From Candidatus Latescibacterota bacterium (GTDB lineage Bacteria > Latescibacterota > UBA2968 > UBA8231): a DNA stretch of 64,000 bases. The notes under the pieces were generated by a model, which did not search any database, had not been told where the DNA came from, and saw only the letters and a program-made list of their open reading frames with translations. The stretch spans positions 62,001 through 126,000 of the forward strand of contig JAJEIO010000049.1 in the NCBI GenBank assembly GCA_022827835.1. Reading direction: 5' to 3'. The first letter of the stretch is position 1. Every line of letters begins with the position of its first letter. Positions 43,720-53,606 of this stretch are shown in pieces. Made by a program: the position numbers and the translations under genes.

Positions 43720-46428
43720 ATGAGATCGCCTTTTTTTCTTGCATCCTTGTTTTGCCTCCTAGCCGGTGCGGCCAGTGCCCAAGACTACGGCAGTCGGTTG
43801 GGCGTCCAGCGCGGCGGCAGGACCACGTTTGAGCCACAGGGGTCGGGCGTTCTTTTTGATGCGATAGACCCGGCCGTAAAAAAGTGGTACATCCCGCAGG
43901 AGCTCTTCAACGAGTACCGCTGGCGGCAGTGGGAGTATTCCAACTACGCCCGCACGCAGTACCAGCGCTACGTCGATGTGGCGTTGGAAGGCAGCTACTT
44001 CTACGACTTCTTCGGCAATTTCGTCAATCGCGGCTGGCTCATTTACAACAATAGCCAGAGCCAGCCCTTGCAGCGCGGCAACGAGCTGTTCAAGGACGCC
44101 CGCTTTGGCACTTGGTTTAACAGCCTGCTGATCGCTTCGGACTCCATCGGCGAGTACCACTACGCCATCACCATTGGCAACGGCATCCGCACGACCCTGA
44201 CGCCGATGACCTTTTCCAAGCCCGATTTCGACGGGGTCCAGTTCGACTTAGCCACGGACAAATACTTGCTCACCTTCCTGTATTCGCGGCTGAGCGAATC
44301 GGGCGGCTCGGGTACGAATGTCGAGGGCATCAACCGCACCAACAACACCTCGCTGATGGGGGGACGCACCACCGTTCAAGTGGGGGATTTCACCACGCTG
44401 GGGTTCAACTTCGTCAATGCCCACCAGTCGAATACGCTCACCGATGGCTTTGGCGGCAATCCCCTCACGGGCGAACTGACCGTGGATCAAAAAAACGAAG
44501 CCATCTCTTGGATTGAAATTTTGCTCAGCGACGACTCGCCGGCCGATGGCGAGGGCGGCGCGGCGTTTTTCAGCGCTGGTTCGGACATCATCATTACCTA
44601 TTTGGACGGCAGCGTGGACCGCGGCAAGGAAATTGGGTTTGAACCAGTCGTCGAAGGCGGCTTCCCGCAGGAGGGTTTTATCTCGGCCGATGGCAACGAG
44701 CAAATTCGCCTGCGCTACGATTTCAACAGCGCGGATTTTTTGTTAGTCGCGTCACAGGACAAGTCGCAGATTCGCAAGGTCCAGTTCGACTTGGTGCTGG
44801 GCAACGACTACAAAGTGCAGGCCACGTCCAACCGCCAAACCGGCCGCAGCAACGACCCCATCTTCCTACTGGTCGCGCGGGCCACGGGCAACGTCAAGGA
44901 CAACACCAATCTGCGGGTCGTCTCGTTTGAATACGGCCTGCCTACGGCGACGCAGATATTTGGGTTTACGCTCGCGTTGGAAGATGTCAAGGGCTTCCAC
45001 TTGTACGGCGAGTGGGACAACAGCCGCACGTATCGCAAGTATCCCTATCCAAGCGCCGACCAGGGCAATACCGATCACAGCACCTCGTCGGGTACGTCCG
45101 CGAAGCCCTCGGCGGACGCCTTTATGCTCAACCTGTGGAAGCGCGCCTCGCCGTATTTCTTTTTTGTCGAGGCATTTCACATGGATCCGGATTATGCCAC
45201 TTCGACGTACATCAGCGAACAGGACGGCTTTATCGATTACAACTCCGGTTATTTTGCCGACCACAACCCGGGCAGTAACGAGCGGTTCTTAGTGGAATTC
45301 GTCGAGGACAACGACGATCAAGACCGCACCCCGGATTGGGGCCGCAACGACGCCCTGTCGGTAGATCGCGCGGTCTTTCCGGGTTGGGACGAGAACAACG
45401 ACTTCATTCCCGATTTCAACCAAAACGACAACGGCCGCGTTATCAATCTGATTCCCGACTACGAGGAGCCTTTCCTCCGCCAACACGTAGATCGGCCCGA
45501 ATTTCTCTACGGCATTGACGCCAACAACAACGGCTGGATCGATCGCTTTGAAAACGACAACGAGCCGGACTTCCCCTACAAGCGCGACCGCAGTGGTTTC
45601 AACGTGTACGCCGGCGTCAATCTCACCCCGGAGATCCGCGCGACCGTCGGACATTTGCGCGAGGAGCGGATTACCTCCGACCAGCGCAACCGCGCCACAT
45701 ACGGCGTGCTGACTGTCGATGTAAATCATCCGAATTGGGGGCGGCTCAAGGTCATGGAAGTGCTCAAAAGCGTGGAGGACGACATTCCAGACAACCTAAT
45801 CCAGTGGGACAATCGCAATACCCTGCGCGACTCCCGCAACGTAGAGGTGCTGGACCCGCTGTTGGGGCGCGACGCGCTCAACAATTCGCTGTACATAGGC
45901 CACACGTATGAGCCACTAGAGGATTTGACGATTAAAAATTCGCTCAAATACGACCTGTGGCATCAGCGCCTTGGCCAAACGGCGCGCACCCAGTTCGGCT
46001 TGGACGACGAGGAATTTTTCTTTGGCGTCATCAACAAGGCCGATTATCTCGTCGAGCTGTCGCGCCTGCGGGTGCTGCCGAGATGGAAAAGCGAATACCG
46101 CCGCCAGACCTACGATCTGTTCACCAAGGACGACCGCGAAGAGCTGACCGAGATATTCGGCGTGGTAGTAGAGCTGCCCGTGATGCGTCGCACGACCATC
46201 GCAACCGGCGTCGAATACGTGCTGTTTCGGGATCTGGAGGCCGAGATCAACAACTTTCAGTCCTTCATCACGGCGAGCCAAATCACCAATGTGGCCGAGT
46301 ACCAAGGTTACGTGCTGACCACGCAAGTCGGCCTGAAATTCGACGCGCGCGACTTTGAAGATCCAGACATTAAAACCCGCACTGTGACTGAGGGTTTTAT
46401 CACGGTGTACGCCGGCTTGGGTATCTAG
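43720..46428 (+). CDS. Large exported protein, probable outer-membrane/surface protein with Asp-rich calcium-type motifs
   Basis: 902 residues with signal peptide FFLASLFCLLAGAASA. No firmly nameable family. The protein is rich in aromatic beta-strand-like segments (GSYFYDFFGNFVNRGWLIY, then YHYAITIGNGIRTTLTPM), as in outer-membrane barrels. Residues ~527-615 carry Asp-rich loops of the DxNxDxxxD kind (DNDDQDRTPDW, DENNDFIPDF, DANNNGWIDRF), which often bind calcium. The end is AGLGI, with no FlgD-like domain. AGGAG precedes the ATG; the terminator just upstream separates it from the CBM9 gene. Confidence 0.7.
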   Translation: MRSPFFLASLFCLLAGAASAQDYGSRLGVQRGGRTTFEPQGSGVLFDAIDPAVKKWYIPQELFNEYRWRQWEYSNYARTQYQRYVDVALEGSYFYDFFGNFVNRGWLIYNNSQSQPLQRGNELFKDARFGTWFNSLLIASDSIGEYHYAITIGNGIRTTLTPMTFSKPDFDGVQFDLATDKYLLTFLYSRLSESGGSGTNVEGINRTNNTSLMGGRTTVQVGDFTTLGFNFVNAHQSNTLTDGFGGNPLTGELTVDQKNEAISWIEILLSDDSPADGEGGAAFFSAGSDIIITYLDGSVDRGKEIGFEPVVEGGFPQEGFISADGNEQIRLRYDFNSADFLLVASQDKSQIRKVQFDLVLGNDYKVQATSNRQTGRSNDPIFLLVARATGNVKDNTNLRVVSFEYGLPTATQIFGFTLALEDVKGFHLYGEWDNSRTYRKYPYPSADQGNTDHSTSSGTSAKPSADAFMLNLWKRASPYFFFVEAFHMDPDYATSTYISEQDGFIDYNSGYFADHNPGSNERFLVEFVEDNDDQDRTPDWGRNDALSVDRAVFPGWDENNDFIPDFNQNDNGRVINLIPDYEEPFLRQHVDRPEFLYGIDANNNGWIDRFENDNEPDFPYKRDRSGFNVYAGVNLTPEIRATVGHLREERITSDQRNRATYGVLTVDVNHPNWGRLKVMEVLKSVEDDIPDNLIQWDNRNTLRDSRNVEVLDPLLGRDALNNSLYIGHTYEPLEDLTIKNSLKYDLWHQRLGQTARTQFGLDDEEFFFGVINKADYLVELSRLRVLPRWKSEYRRQTYDLFTKDDREELTEIFGVVVELPVMRRTTIATGVEYVLFRDLEAEINNFQSFITASQITNVAEYQGYVLTTQVGLKFDARDFEDPDIKTRTVTEGFITVYAGLGI

Positions 46429-46432
46429 GGCG

Positions 46433-48658
46433 GTGGGAAAACTCGCGCTCGTCTGGGGCGCGGCCTTTGCGCTGCGGCTGCTGTACATTTTCCAGAGCCA
46501 GCGTAGCCCGTTCTACGATTTTCCCCTCGTCGATGCCAAGACCTATACCCAAGCGGCCGCGGCCATGGCCCTCGGCCACTTCGGCGATCAGCCTTTTTGG
46601 CAACCACCGCTCTACCCGCATTCCCTCGGCGCGCTCTACGCGCTTTTTGAGCCGAGCTTTACCCTGCCGCGACTGGTCCAAGCCGCGCTAGGGGCCACGC
46701 TGTGCCTACTGATTTTCCGCTTGGGTCGCGTCTTTTCGCCTGCTGTGGGATATCTGGCGGCCGGGCTAGCCGCTTGCTACGGGCCTTTCATCTTCTTTGA
46801 GGCTGAACTGCTGCCGCCGGCCCTTGCGCTGGTGTTAAATCTGCTCGCGTTATGGGCACTGTTGTGGGCGACCGAGGGGCGGTCGCGGCGGCTTCTGTTG
46901 CCTGGATTCCTCTTTGGCCTAGCCGCACTGTGCGTAGCCAACGTGCTGGCGTTTGTGCCAGTGGCTGCGCTGTGGTTGGTATGGGTGCGTCGTGGCCGGT
47001 TAGTGGGGCTTCGACCTGAGCTCAGCCGAAGGGTGGCCGCGCTGTTGTTGGGAACCGCTTTGGCCATCGCGCCGGTCACGCTGCGCAACTACTATGTGGG
47101 CGGCGATTGGGTACTCATTTCTTACAACGCGGGTCTCAATTTTTACATTGGCAACAACGCCCAGTACGACGAGACCGTGGCGATTCAGCCGGGGCCGGCG
47201 TGGCTAGAATTGACTGCACGGCCGCGCGTGGAGGCCGGCGTGACCCAGCCTTCGGCCCAATCCCGCTTTTTCTTTGCCGAGGCTTGGGATTTTATTCGCC
47301 ACCAGCCTTTGGACTACCTAAAGCTGCTGCTGTACAAGCTGTATCTGTTTTGGCATGGCGACGAGATTGGCCGCAATCAGGACTTGTACTTTGCCCGCCA
47401 GTACGCGCCGTTGCTGCAAGTCTTGCTTTGGAAGTACGGCGTGGCATTCCCCTTTGGGCTGCTGGCACCGCTCGCGCTGGTGGGATTGGGCCTGAGCTAT
47501 CGGAACGGCTTGCTGCGCCGCCCCGAACCCCTGCTGCTCGCCTTGTTCGCCGGTGCGTACATGCTAACGGTGGTGGCCTTTTTTATCAGCGCGCGCTATC
47601 GCCTGCCTGTGGTCCCCATTCTACTGATTTTTGCCGCGTATAGCGGCCGAGAACTCTACCTGCTATGGCGACGGGGAGCGTACCGCGACCTACTCGTCGG
47701 CTGCGGTGCTGTATTCCTGTTGGCGGTCGCGTGCAATTTTCGGGTGGGGGCGATGGATGTGAAAGGCGACGCCCACACGCACTATCGACTGGGCTATGTG
47801 TACGAGAAAAAGGGTCTGCCCATCAATGCTGTGGCCGCTTATGAGCAAGCGCTGACGCTCGACCCAGGTATCAAGTGGGCGCGTTTCAACTTGGCCTCTT
47901 TGTATGCTCGGAGCGGCGAATACAATCGGGCCATTGCTGCATACGGCGAATTCATCCGCCGCTTCCCCGAAGTGGCGCGGGCGCGGCTGGCGCTGGGGAA
48001 CGTCTATTTGCGCACTGGCCGATACGCCGAAGCGATCGCTGCATACGAGAGCTTGTTGAGCACCAAGGACGCGGACGCCGCGGATCTGTACGGGCGGCTT
48101 GGCTATGCCCACGCTCAGTTGGGGCAGTTGGGGCAAGCTGCGGTCGCGTATGAAAAACTCGTAGCCACTAAGCCGGATTCTCTACAGGCGCGTCTTCAGT
48201 TAGGCGAGCTATACGAGCAATTGGAACGCTTGGATGAAGCCCGCGCCGAATACCGGCAGATCCTAGCGGCGAATTCGCTGCACGCTGCGGCGCGCTACCG
48301 CTTGGCCCGCTTGCTGTTCTTCGCCGACCAAGCCGGGGAAGCCAAGGACCATTTGCAGCAAGTGATTGCCCGCAACCCGGACGCGGTTGATGCCCGCTTT
48401 TTATTGGCCACCCAGTATATCGTCGAGCGCCGCGCTGCGGCTGCCATGGAACAGGTGCAGGCTATTTTGGCCGTTCAGCCAGATCACTATCAGGGCAACC
48501 GCTTGGCTGGCCATTTGTACATGGTTTTGGGGGATACGCTCAAAGGAGTGCAACACTTAGAGCAGTTTACCGAGTACTACCGAGAGGGACGTTCGGCGGA
48601 AATTTTTGAGCAGCTTAGAGAGCAGTGGGAGGAGCAGTTGCGGGGGAGTGGACGCTAA
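46433..48658 (+). CDS. GT-C (ArnT/PMT-like) membrane glycosyltransferase with TPR domain
   Basis: 741 residues, GTG start four bases after the previous stop. Residues 1-430 carry about ten membrane helices, with LVDAKTYTQAAAAMALG early (Asp of GT-C first loop) and WQPPLYPHSLGALY, as in PMT/ArnT-like proteins. Residues ~445-730 are TPRs (LGYVYEKKGLPINAVAAYEQAL, then LGNVYLRTGRYAEAIAAYES). Same layout as the protein at 40841. It carries copy 2 of the 29-base repeat. Confidence 0.85.
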   Translation: MGKLALVWGAAFALRLLYIFQSQRSPFYDFPLVDAKTYTQAAAAMALGHFGDQPFWQPPLYPHSLGALYALFEPSFTLPRLVQAALGATLCLLIFRLGRVFSPAVGYLAAGLAACYGPFIFFEAELLPPALALVLNLLALWALLWATEGRSRRLLLPGFLFGLAALCVANVLAFVPVAALWLVWVRRGRLVGLRPELSRRVAALLLGTALAIAPVTLRNYYVGGDWVLISYNAGLNFYIGNNAQYDETVAIQPGPAWLELTARPRVEAGVTQPSAQSRFFFAEAWDFIRHQPLDYLKLLLYKLYLFWHGDEIGRNQDLYFARQYAPLLQVLLWKYGVAFPFGLLAPLALVGLGLSYRNGLLRRPEPLLLALFAGAYMLTVVAFFISARYRLPVVPILLIFAAYSGRELYLLWRRGAYRDLLVGCGAVFLLAVACNFRVGAMDVKGDAHTHYRLGYVYEKKGLPINAVAAYEQALTLDPGIKWARFNLASLYARSGEYNRAIAAYGEFIRRFPEVARARLALGNVYLRTGRYAEAIAAYESLLSTKDADAADLYGRLGYAHAQLGQLGQAAVAYEKLVATKPDSLQARLQLGELYEQLERLDEARAEYRQILAANSLHAAARYRLARLLFFADQAGEAKDHLQQVIARNPDAVDARFLLATQYIVERRAAAAMEQVQAILAVQPDHYQGNRLAGHLYMVLGDTLKGVQHLEQFTEYYREGRSAEIFEQLREQWEEQLRGSGR
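47004..47032. repeat. Copy 2 of the 29-base palindromic element inside a gene
   Basis: Exact match to 32385-32413. Here it is read on the plus strand inside the GT-C gene (peptide GLRPELSRR), that is, a different frame and strand from copy 1. Confidence 0.75.
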
Positions 48659-48664
48659 TCCCCT

Positions 48665-51343
48665 TCAATACGCCACACCTACCGTGCGCACTCTACTCGT
48701 CTGACGCGCATCGCCATCTACGGAAAGCGATACCAAATATAGCCCTGGCGGCACTCGGTTGCCGTTGGCGTCGCGCCCATCCCAAGACAGGTGATCGTAG
48801 TGCCCGCTCAGAGCCGCTCCTGAGTAGAGCGGCTTTACGAGGCGACCAGACAGGTCAAAGACCTGCACTTCTACGGCGGTTGGTCGGGTCACTGCGAGAA
48901 TGTCGTAGCCAATGGTCGCGGCGTCGTTTACGTCGTCGCCATTGGGGGTGAACACACTTGGTTCGATGGCAAAGGAGCCGAATAGGTCTCCCTTGTTGAT
49001 GTCTGGGCTCAACACGGTGATTCCAGAGGCCGTGGGCAGGTCGCCTTCCCCTAAGAAGTCGGCGTTGCCCGAGGAGATGCGCTGGATGCTGCCGGTCTGC
49101 GATGAGAGCACGGCTTGGCCGCGGAACAAGGTGCTGTACAGCAGTACGCGCCCGCGAAATTTGATTTTTAGTAGCATCTGGCCGCCGTCGGCTGGCCGGG
49201 TGATCTGGGGAAAACGCATGATCGCGTTGCGATCGGTTACTGCTTGGATGACAAAGGAGCCGCCGTCTGCGGATTCGACGGTATAGGGTAGGGCGTGTTG
49301 GGTGCCATCGGATGTCTGGACCGCGGCTTGGCCATTGGGAGCAGTCACGATGTCGGCGTTCAGGGCCTGCTCGGCAACTAAGCGGTCGGGCAGTTCCCAG
49401 ATCTCGATCTTGTCGATGCCCAGCACTCGATTAGCGGTCAGCAGTTCAAAGGTGTCGAATCCTTTGACACCCTCGAACTCCATTTTGGCGCGCACGGCAT
49501 ACGTGAAATCCACCGACTCAAAGACCTCTACTTCCCGCGGGAAGATCTCGGCGACGAGTTCCTCGGCTATCGGCGGCAGCAAGTATTCGATGGCTAGCTG
49601 TTCCAGCGCCTTAGTCGCGTTGATTTCGCTGTTGAGGAAATCGACGGAAAACTGGATGTAGCGCCGCGGTCCCGGCGACAAAACCGGCGTGCCGCCCTCC
49701 CGTTCTCCCCCTTGGTGGGGCGACGACCAGGGACTCCAGTTTTGCAGGTCTTCTTCTATTTCTCCCTTGCCCCAAACCTGCGGGGGCACGGCTTCGAGAT
49801 TGGGCTCGAGGTCGAGATACTCGTCGCGCGCGAGCTGTTCGTCCGGGGAGTCAATGGAGGTAGCGAGTTGATCGTCGGACACGCGCTGCACGTTGCCGCG
49901 TTTGTAGAGCACTGGGGTTGGATCGGTGCCCGTGCGGGTGCGGACGATGATCTCGGAGACGCCGCTGGTACTCCCCGACAGGCGCGAGGACTGGCCAGCC
50001 GTTGGCTCAGTGCTTTGCTGGCGGCCCGGCAGCACGGTCTCGCCACAGTGGGTCTGGAAGCACTCGTACACATTGGTGTAGCCTTGGTCCGCGGTAAAAC
50101 GCGCTGTTGGTCCACAGTCGCCGTAGTCGCTTGGGACATCGTCGGGCGTGGCGAATACTGCGGATTCGACGCGGCAGGCAGTGGCTTGGGGAGCGAGGTC
50201 GGTCAGATCGTTGCGGGTGCGCAAATCCACGGTTTTTTCGCGCCAACTTATGTTCCCCCAAGTGGCCGGCGCGCCCAAGTCGTACACGTGGGAGATGTAG
50301 CGGCTAGTGCCGATAAAACCCTCGCCAAAGACCTCAAACTCGTCGATTTCATAGGGAAAGGAGGACGTGGATTTGAGCCGTACAAAGCGCGCGGTCTGGG
50401 CGGGGTCAATCACCACTTCGACTACCGACTCTTCGTTGGCCGAGGTCTTCAGTAGCATCTCAAAGTCGTCGAGTTGGGGCACGAAGCGTCCGGTACCGTC
50501 TAAGACGAGATTTTGCCCATCGTGGGCGAGCAACTCGAACTGGCGGATAAAATCCGTCTGAAAGGGGTATTGGGGCGCGCTCTGCACGGTGTTGCGCGGA
50601 TAGAAGCGGATGCGGTTGATGCCAATGGGGCTGCCGAGGTCGAGGACAATAAAGGTGCCCAAGGCTCCAAAAACCCCCTTGCGCGCGAATGCGTCTTCGG
50701 CCCCGCCCGGTTCGATTAGCTCCAGCAGGGTCGCCTCCAGCGTAGATGCGGGCACGTCCTTGATGGCCGGTGCCGTAACGCCGCCGCCCCACCCGAGCGC
50801 GCGCAAGGCCACGTTCTCACCGCGGACGACGTGATCCGGGCTCAACAAGACCGGCAGGATGAGCGGATCAATGCCCGTCGAACGCACCGGCGCTAGTGCG
50901 GCGGCGACCTGCGCCACGGCCTCGTCGAGGAGAATGTCGTCCGCAAAATCAATGCGAATCAGGGAGAGTCCCTCGCGCTGGGAAGGCGTAATCGCAGTCG
51001 TTCCCGGCAGGGACGAGACTGCGTCTAGCAGCTTTTCTTCGGCTAGAGCCACTTCTCCGGGGAGCAGTTCGGGCGGTGCTTGGATGAGGGTTTTAATCAG
51101 CACTTGGGGGCTGACCACCGCTAGGTTAGACAGGTCAATGACGTTGCCCGGTACATTGCCGACCTCGGTCGAGAACCGGCTGACTTTGTACTCGGCGGAG
51201 AGCGGCTGCACAGCTGAGCCGAAGGTTTGCCCGGCCCAAGAGACGTTGCCGTTGTTGCCCACCCGCAGGGTATCGAGTGCCAGCAGGTCGGTGCCGAGCG
51301 CCAGCACGCCCCAGAGAATGCCCAACACGAGCCGATAAGGCAT
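48665..51343 (-). CDS. Large secreted protein with discoidin-like domain and FlgD-like C-terminus
   Basis: 892 residues with signal peptide LVLGILWGVLALGTDLLA. Central DLGSPIGINRIRFYPRN and IDEFEVFGEGFIG, then DLGAPATWGNISW match a galactose-binding-like fold shared with the 51469 paralogue. Then SGVSEIIVRTRTGTDP and SPGPRRYIQFSVDFL. C-terminus VFTPNGDDVNDAATIGYDIL, then FDLSGRLVKPLY and NGNRVPPGLYLVSL is FlgD-like and ends VGVAY. Surface role likely. It is convergent with the GT-C gene and divergent from the 51469 paralogue. Confidence 0.8.
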   Translation of the reverse strand: MPYRLVLGILWGVLALGTDLLALDTLRVGNNGNVSWAGQTFGSAVQPLSAEYKVSRFSTEVGNVPGNVIDLSNLAVVSPQVLIKTLIQAPPELLPGEVALAEEKLLDAVSSLPGTTAITPSQREGLSLIRIDFADDILLDEAVAQVAAALAPVRSTGIDPLILPVLLSPDHVVRGENVALRALGWGGGVTAPAIKDVPASTLEATLLELIEPGGAEDAFARKGVFGALGTFIVLDLGSPIGINRIRFYPRNTVQSAPQYPFQTDFIRQFELLAHDGQNLVLDGTGRFVPQLDDFEMLLKTSANEESVVEVVIDPAQTARFVRLKSTSSFPYEIDEFEVFGEGFIGTSRYISHVYDLGAPATWGNISWREKTVDLRTRNDLTDLAPQATACRVESAVFATPDDVPSDYGDCGPTARFTADQGYTNVYECFQTHCGETVLPGRQQSTEPTAGQSSRLSGSTSGVSEIIVRTRTGTDPTPVLYKRGNVQRVSDDQLATSIDSPDEQLARDEYLDLEPNLEAVPPQVWGKGEIEEDLQNWSPWSSPHQGGEREGGTPVLSPGPRRYIQFSVDFLNSEINATKALEQLAIEYLLPPIAEELVAEIFPREVEVFESVDFTYAVRAKMEFEGVKGFDTFELLTANRVLGIDKIEIWELPDRLVAEQALNADIVTAPNGQAAVQTSDGTQHALPYTVESADGGSFVIQAVTDRNAIMRFPQITRPADGGQMLLKIKFRGRVLLYSTLFRGQAVLSSQTGSIQRISSGNADFLGEGDLPTASGITVLSPDINKGDLFGSFAIEPSVFTPNGDDVNDAATIGYDILAVTRPTAVEVQVFDLSGRLVKPLYSGAALSGHYDHLSWDGRDANGNRVPPGLYLVSLSVDGDARQTSRVRTVGVAY

Positions 51344-51468
51344 AAAATCCTGCCTGTTAGAAATGGACCTGCTAATATAGAACCTAGCACAAAAGAGTGC
51401 ATAGCGAGTTTTTTTTTACTATGTTGCATTTACGCCCTCCATCCCTTACAAGTTGTTGAGGTCGGGAT

Positions 51469-53601
51469 ATGCTCTTTGTTGGTCTTTTGCTCGGCGCGCT
51501 GGTCGCCTCGCCGACCTTCGCTTTTAATGTGTACAAACTCGGCGGCGAGGACGGCAATGCTTGGATGGCGGCCCTGTCCTTTGAGCCGGGCCACTACGCG
51601 GTGCTCGATTCTGCGGGCGTGCCAATTGAGATGCAGCCAGTGGCTTCCAATATCGCGTACGCCACTTGGGAAGACACGCTCAACGAGATCGTTGATGCGG
51701 ACGATGGGCAGTGGATGCGCCCGTTTTTCGTGCCGCCGGATTTGAACTTAGCGCACCCCGATGTCCGCACCCGCATTGCCCGCGGCATTTCCAACAACAT
51801 CACCACCAGCGGGAGTTGCAGCGACATCTCTACCCAATTGGTGCAGGTTGCTCCCATGTTCGACGGCGACCCCAACACCGCGGCGTTTTTCAACGTCAGC
51901 ACCAGCGAAAGCAGCGGGATCCAGAGCCGGTTGTACGTGCAGAATTCGATTGTCGAGTTGGGCGTAAACTACCCGATCAATCGGATTCGCTTCTACCCGA
52001 GGCTGGGCACGGCCAATCCCAAAATCGACGAACTGCTCGCGGTGATGGGAGAGCCGCGCTTGGCCAAGTCCGACTTGGCTGAAGAGGATTTCACCGAGAA
52101 CTTTCTGCCGTGGTTCGAGGTCTCAGCGGCCAACAGCTTCAACAACTTTGCCCCCCACTGCTATTTGAGTACCTCCTCGAACCGCTGGTTCACCTCGATA
52201 AGCAGCCGCCGCGTGGACCCGCCCAACGACACGCGCCTGATTACCCTGAGCAAAGAAACCGAAAATTTGGATCCGATCGTCGATATCCGCTTTCCAACCC
52301 AGCAGTTCCAGTGGGTGGCCGTGCGCCCGCTCAACCCGATTGAAAACTGGGAGATCGCCGAATTTGAGATTTTTGGCGAGGGTTTTGTCGAACGCGCCGT
52401 GTACACCACGGCCGTGCTCGACTTTGGCACGCCCATGGCGTGGGGCAAGATCCGCTGGGACGGCGCGTTTGAGGAGGAGTCTAGCGTGATTATCCGCACT
52501 CGCTCGGGCCGCGATCCAGATCCCAATTTGTACTGGGTGCCGAGCAATATAGAAGGCGAGCCGACGCCGTTAATCCGCAAGGAGTTTGAACGCGCCGATT
52601 TGTCCGTGCGCTTTACAACCCTCGACGAAGAAAACTGGAGCTTCTGGTCGGCCCCCTACGCGCTGACGGCCGGTCAGCGCGATTCCACCTTAGAGGCGGC
52701 AGCGTGGGCGGATGGCACTCCCATTCTCTCGCCCGGCCCCCAGCGCTATTTGCAGATCCAGGTCATCTTCCTGTCGAGCCTGCACCAGGCCGGTGCGCTG
52801 CGCGAGTTGGAGATTCAGTTCGCGCCGCCGGCCGCCTTAGAGGTAGTAGGGGAGATTTGGCCGCAGGACGTCTCGCGCAGCGAAAGCACGAACTTCACCT
52901 ATAGCGTGCGCCCGACTTTTGCTCCAGAAGACACAGGCTTTGATCGGCTGGAAATTTTCACGCTGACCCGCGCCGAGGCCGTGCATGCCGTGCGCGTCGA
53001 TGGCGTTGCCTTGGGCAGCGACTTTCCGGTCGAAATCCTCGACGACCGCATCGTCGTGGCCCTGCCCAAGCTGGCGGGCACGGACGACACGTTCAAGCTC
53101 ATCGAGGTGGAGTTTGCCGCTCACGTAGTGCGCTATGGAACCCAGTTCCAAGGCTGGGTCTTCGACAGCGAGAGTGACGGCGTCAAACAGCTCATCGACC
53201 CTGGGGACGCCAACATCGACTTTCCAGGCAATTCTCTCGGGGTGCGCACCGACGAGTTGGGTTCGAATCCGCTGGCGCAAGTTCGCGTCGCGCCCAATCC
53301 ATTCACCCCCAATGGCGATGGCCTCAACGACGCGGCTGAATTTCGCTTTCAGCTACACGACGTGTCAGTGCAGCGCGATCTCATTGTTGGTATCTACGAT
53401 CTGGCCGGTCGGCCGGTGCGCCAGCTAGAGCACCTAAGCGCGATTCGCGGCTTGTTCGACCGCGGCGCAGCCGTGCCGGTGTGGGATGGTCGCGACGACG
53501 CGGGCCAGCCAGTGCCTCCGGGTCACTACATCTACCACATCTCACTGGATACAGACGCAGAGACTGCGAGCCGGGTCGGCACGATCTCGCTCGTCTATTG
53601 A
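51469..53601 (+). CDS. Large secreted protein with discoidin-like domain and FlgD-like C-terminus
   Basis: 710 residues with signal peptide MLFVGLLLGALVASPTFA. Discoidin-like ELGVNYPINRIRFYPRLG and AEFEIFGEGFVERAVYT precede IIRTRSGRDPDPNLYW, SPGPQRYLQIQVIFLSS and VGEIWPQDVSRSESTNF; these segments have clear counterparts in the 48665 and 35849 proteins. C-terminus APNPFTPNGDGLNDAAEF, then YDLAGRPVRQL and AGQPVPPGHYIYHI ends SLVY. It is divergent from its closest paralogue and followed after five bases by the SurA_N-TPR lipoprotein gene, so they may be made together. Confidence 0.82.
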   Translation: MLFVGLLLGALVASPTFAFNVYKLGGEDGNAWMAALSFEPGHYAVLDSAGVPIEMQPVASNIAYATWEDTLNEIVDADDGQWMRPFFVPPDLNLAHPDVRTRIARGISNNITTSGSCSDISTQLVQVAPMFDGDPNTAAFFNVSTSESSGIQSRLYVQNSIVELGVNYPINRIRFYPRLGTANPKIDELLAVMGEPRLAKSDLAEEDFTENFLPWFEVSAANSFNNFAPHCYLSTSSNRWFTSISSRRVDPPNDTRLITLSKETENLDPIVDIRFPTQQFQWVAVRPLNPIENWEIAEFEIFGEGFVERAVYTTAVLDFGTPMAWGKIRWDGAFEEESSVIIRTRSGRDPDPNLYWVPSNIEGEPTPLIRKEFERADLSVRFTTLDEENWSFWSAPYALTAGQRDSTLEAAAWADGTPILSPGPQRYLQIQVIFLSSLHQAGALRELEIQFAPPAALEVVGEIWPQDVSRSESTNFTYSVRPTFAPEDTGFDRLEIFTLTRAEAVHAVRVDGVALGSDFPVEILDDRIVVALPKLAGTDDTFKLIEVEFAAHVVRYGTQFQGWVFDSESDGVKQLIDPGDANIDFPGNSLGVRTDELGSNPLAQVRVAPNPFTPNGDGLNDAAEFRFQLHDVSVQRDLIVGIYDLAGRPVRQLEHLSAIRGLFDRGAAVPVWDGRDDAGQPVPPGHYIYHISLDTDAETASRVGTISLVY

Positions 53602-53606
53602 TTCAG

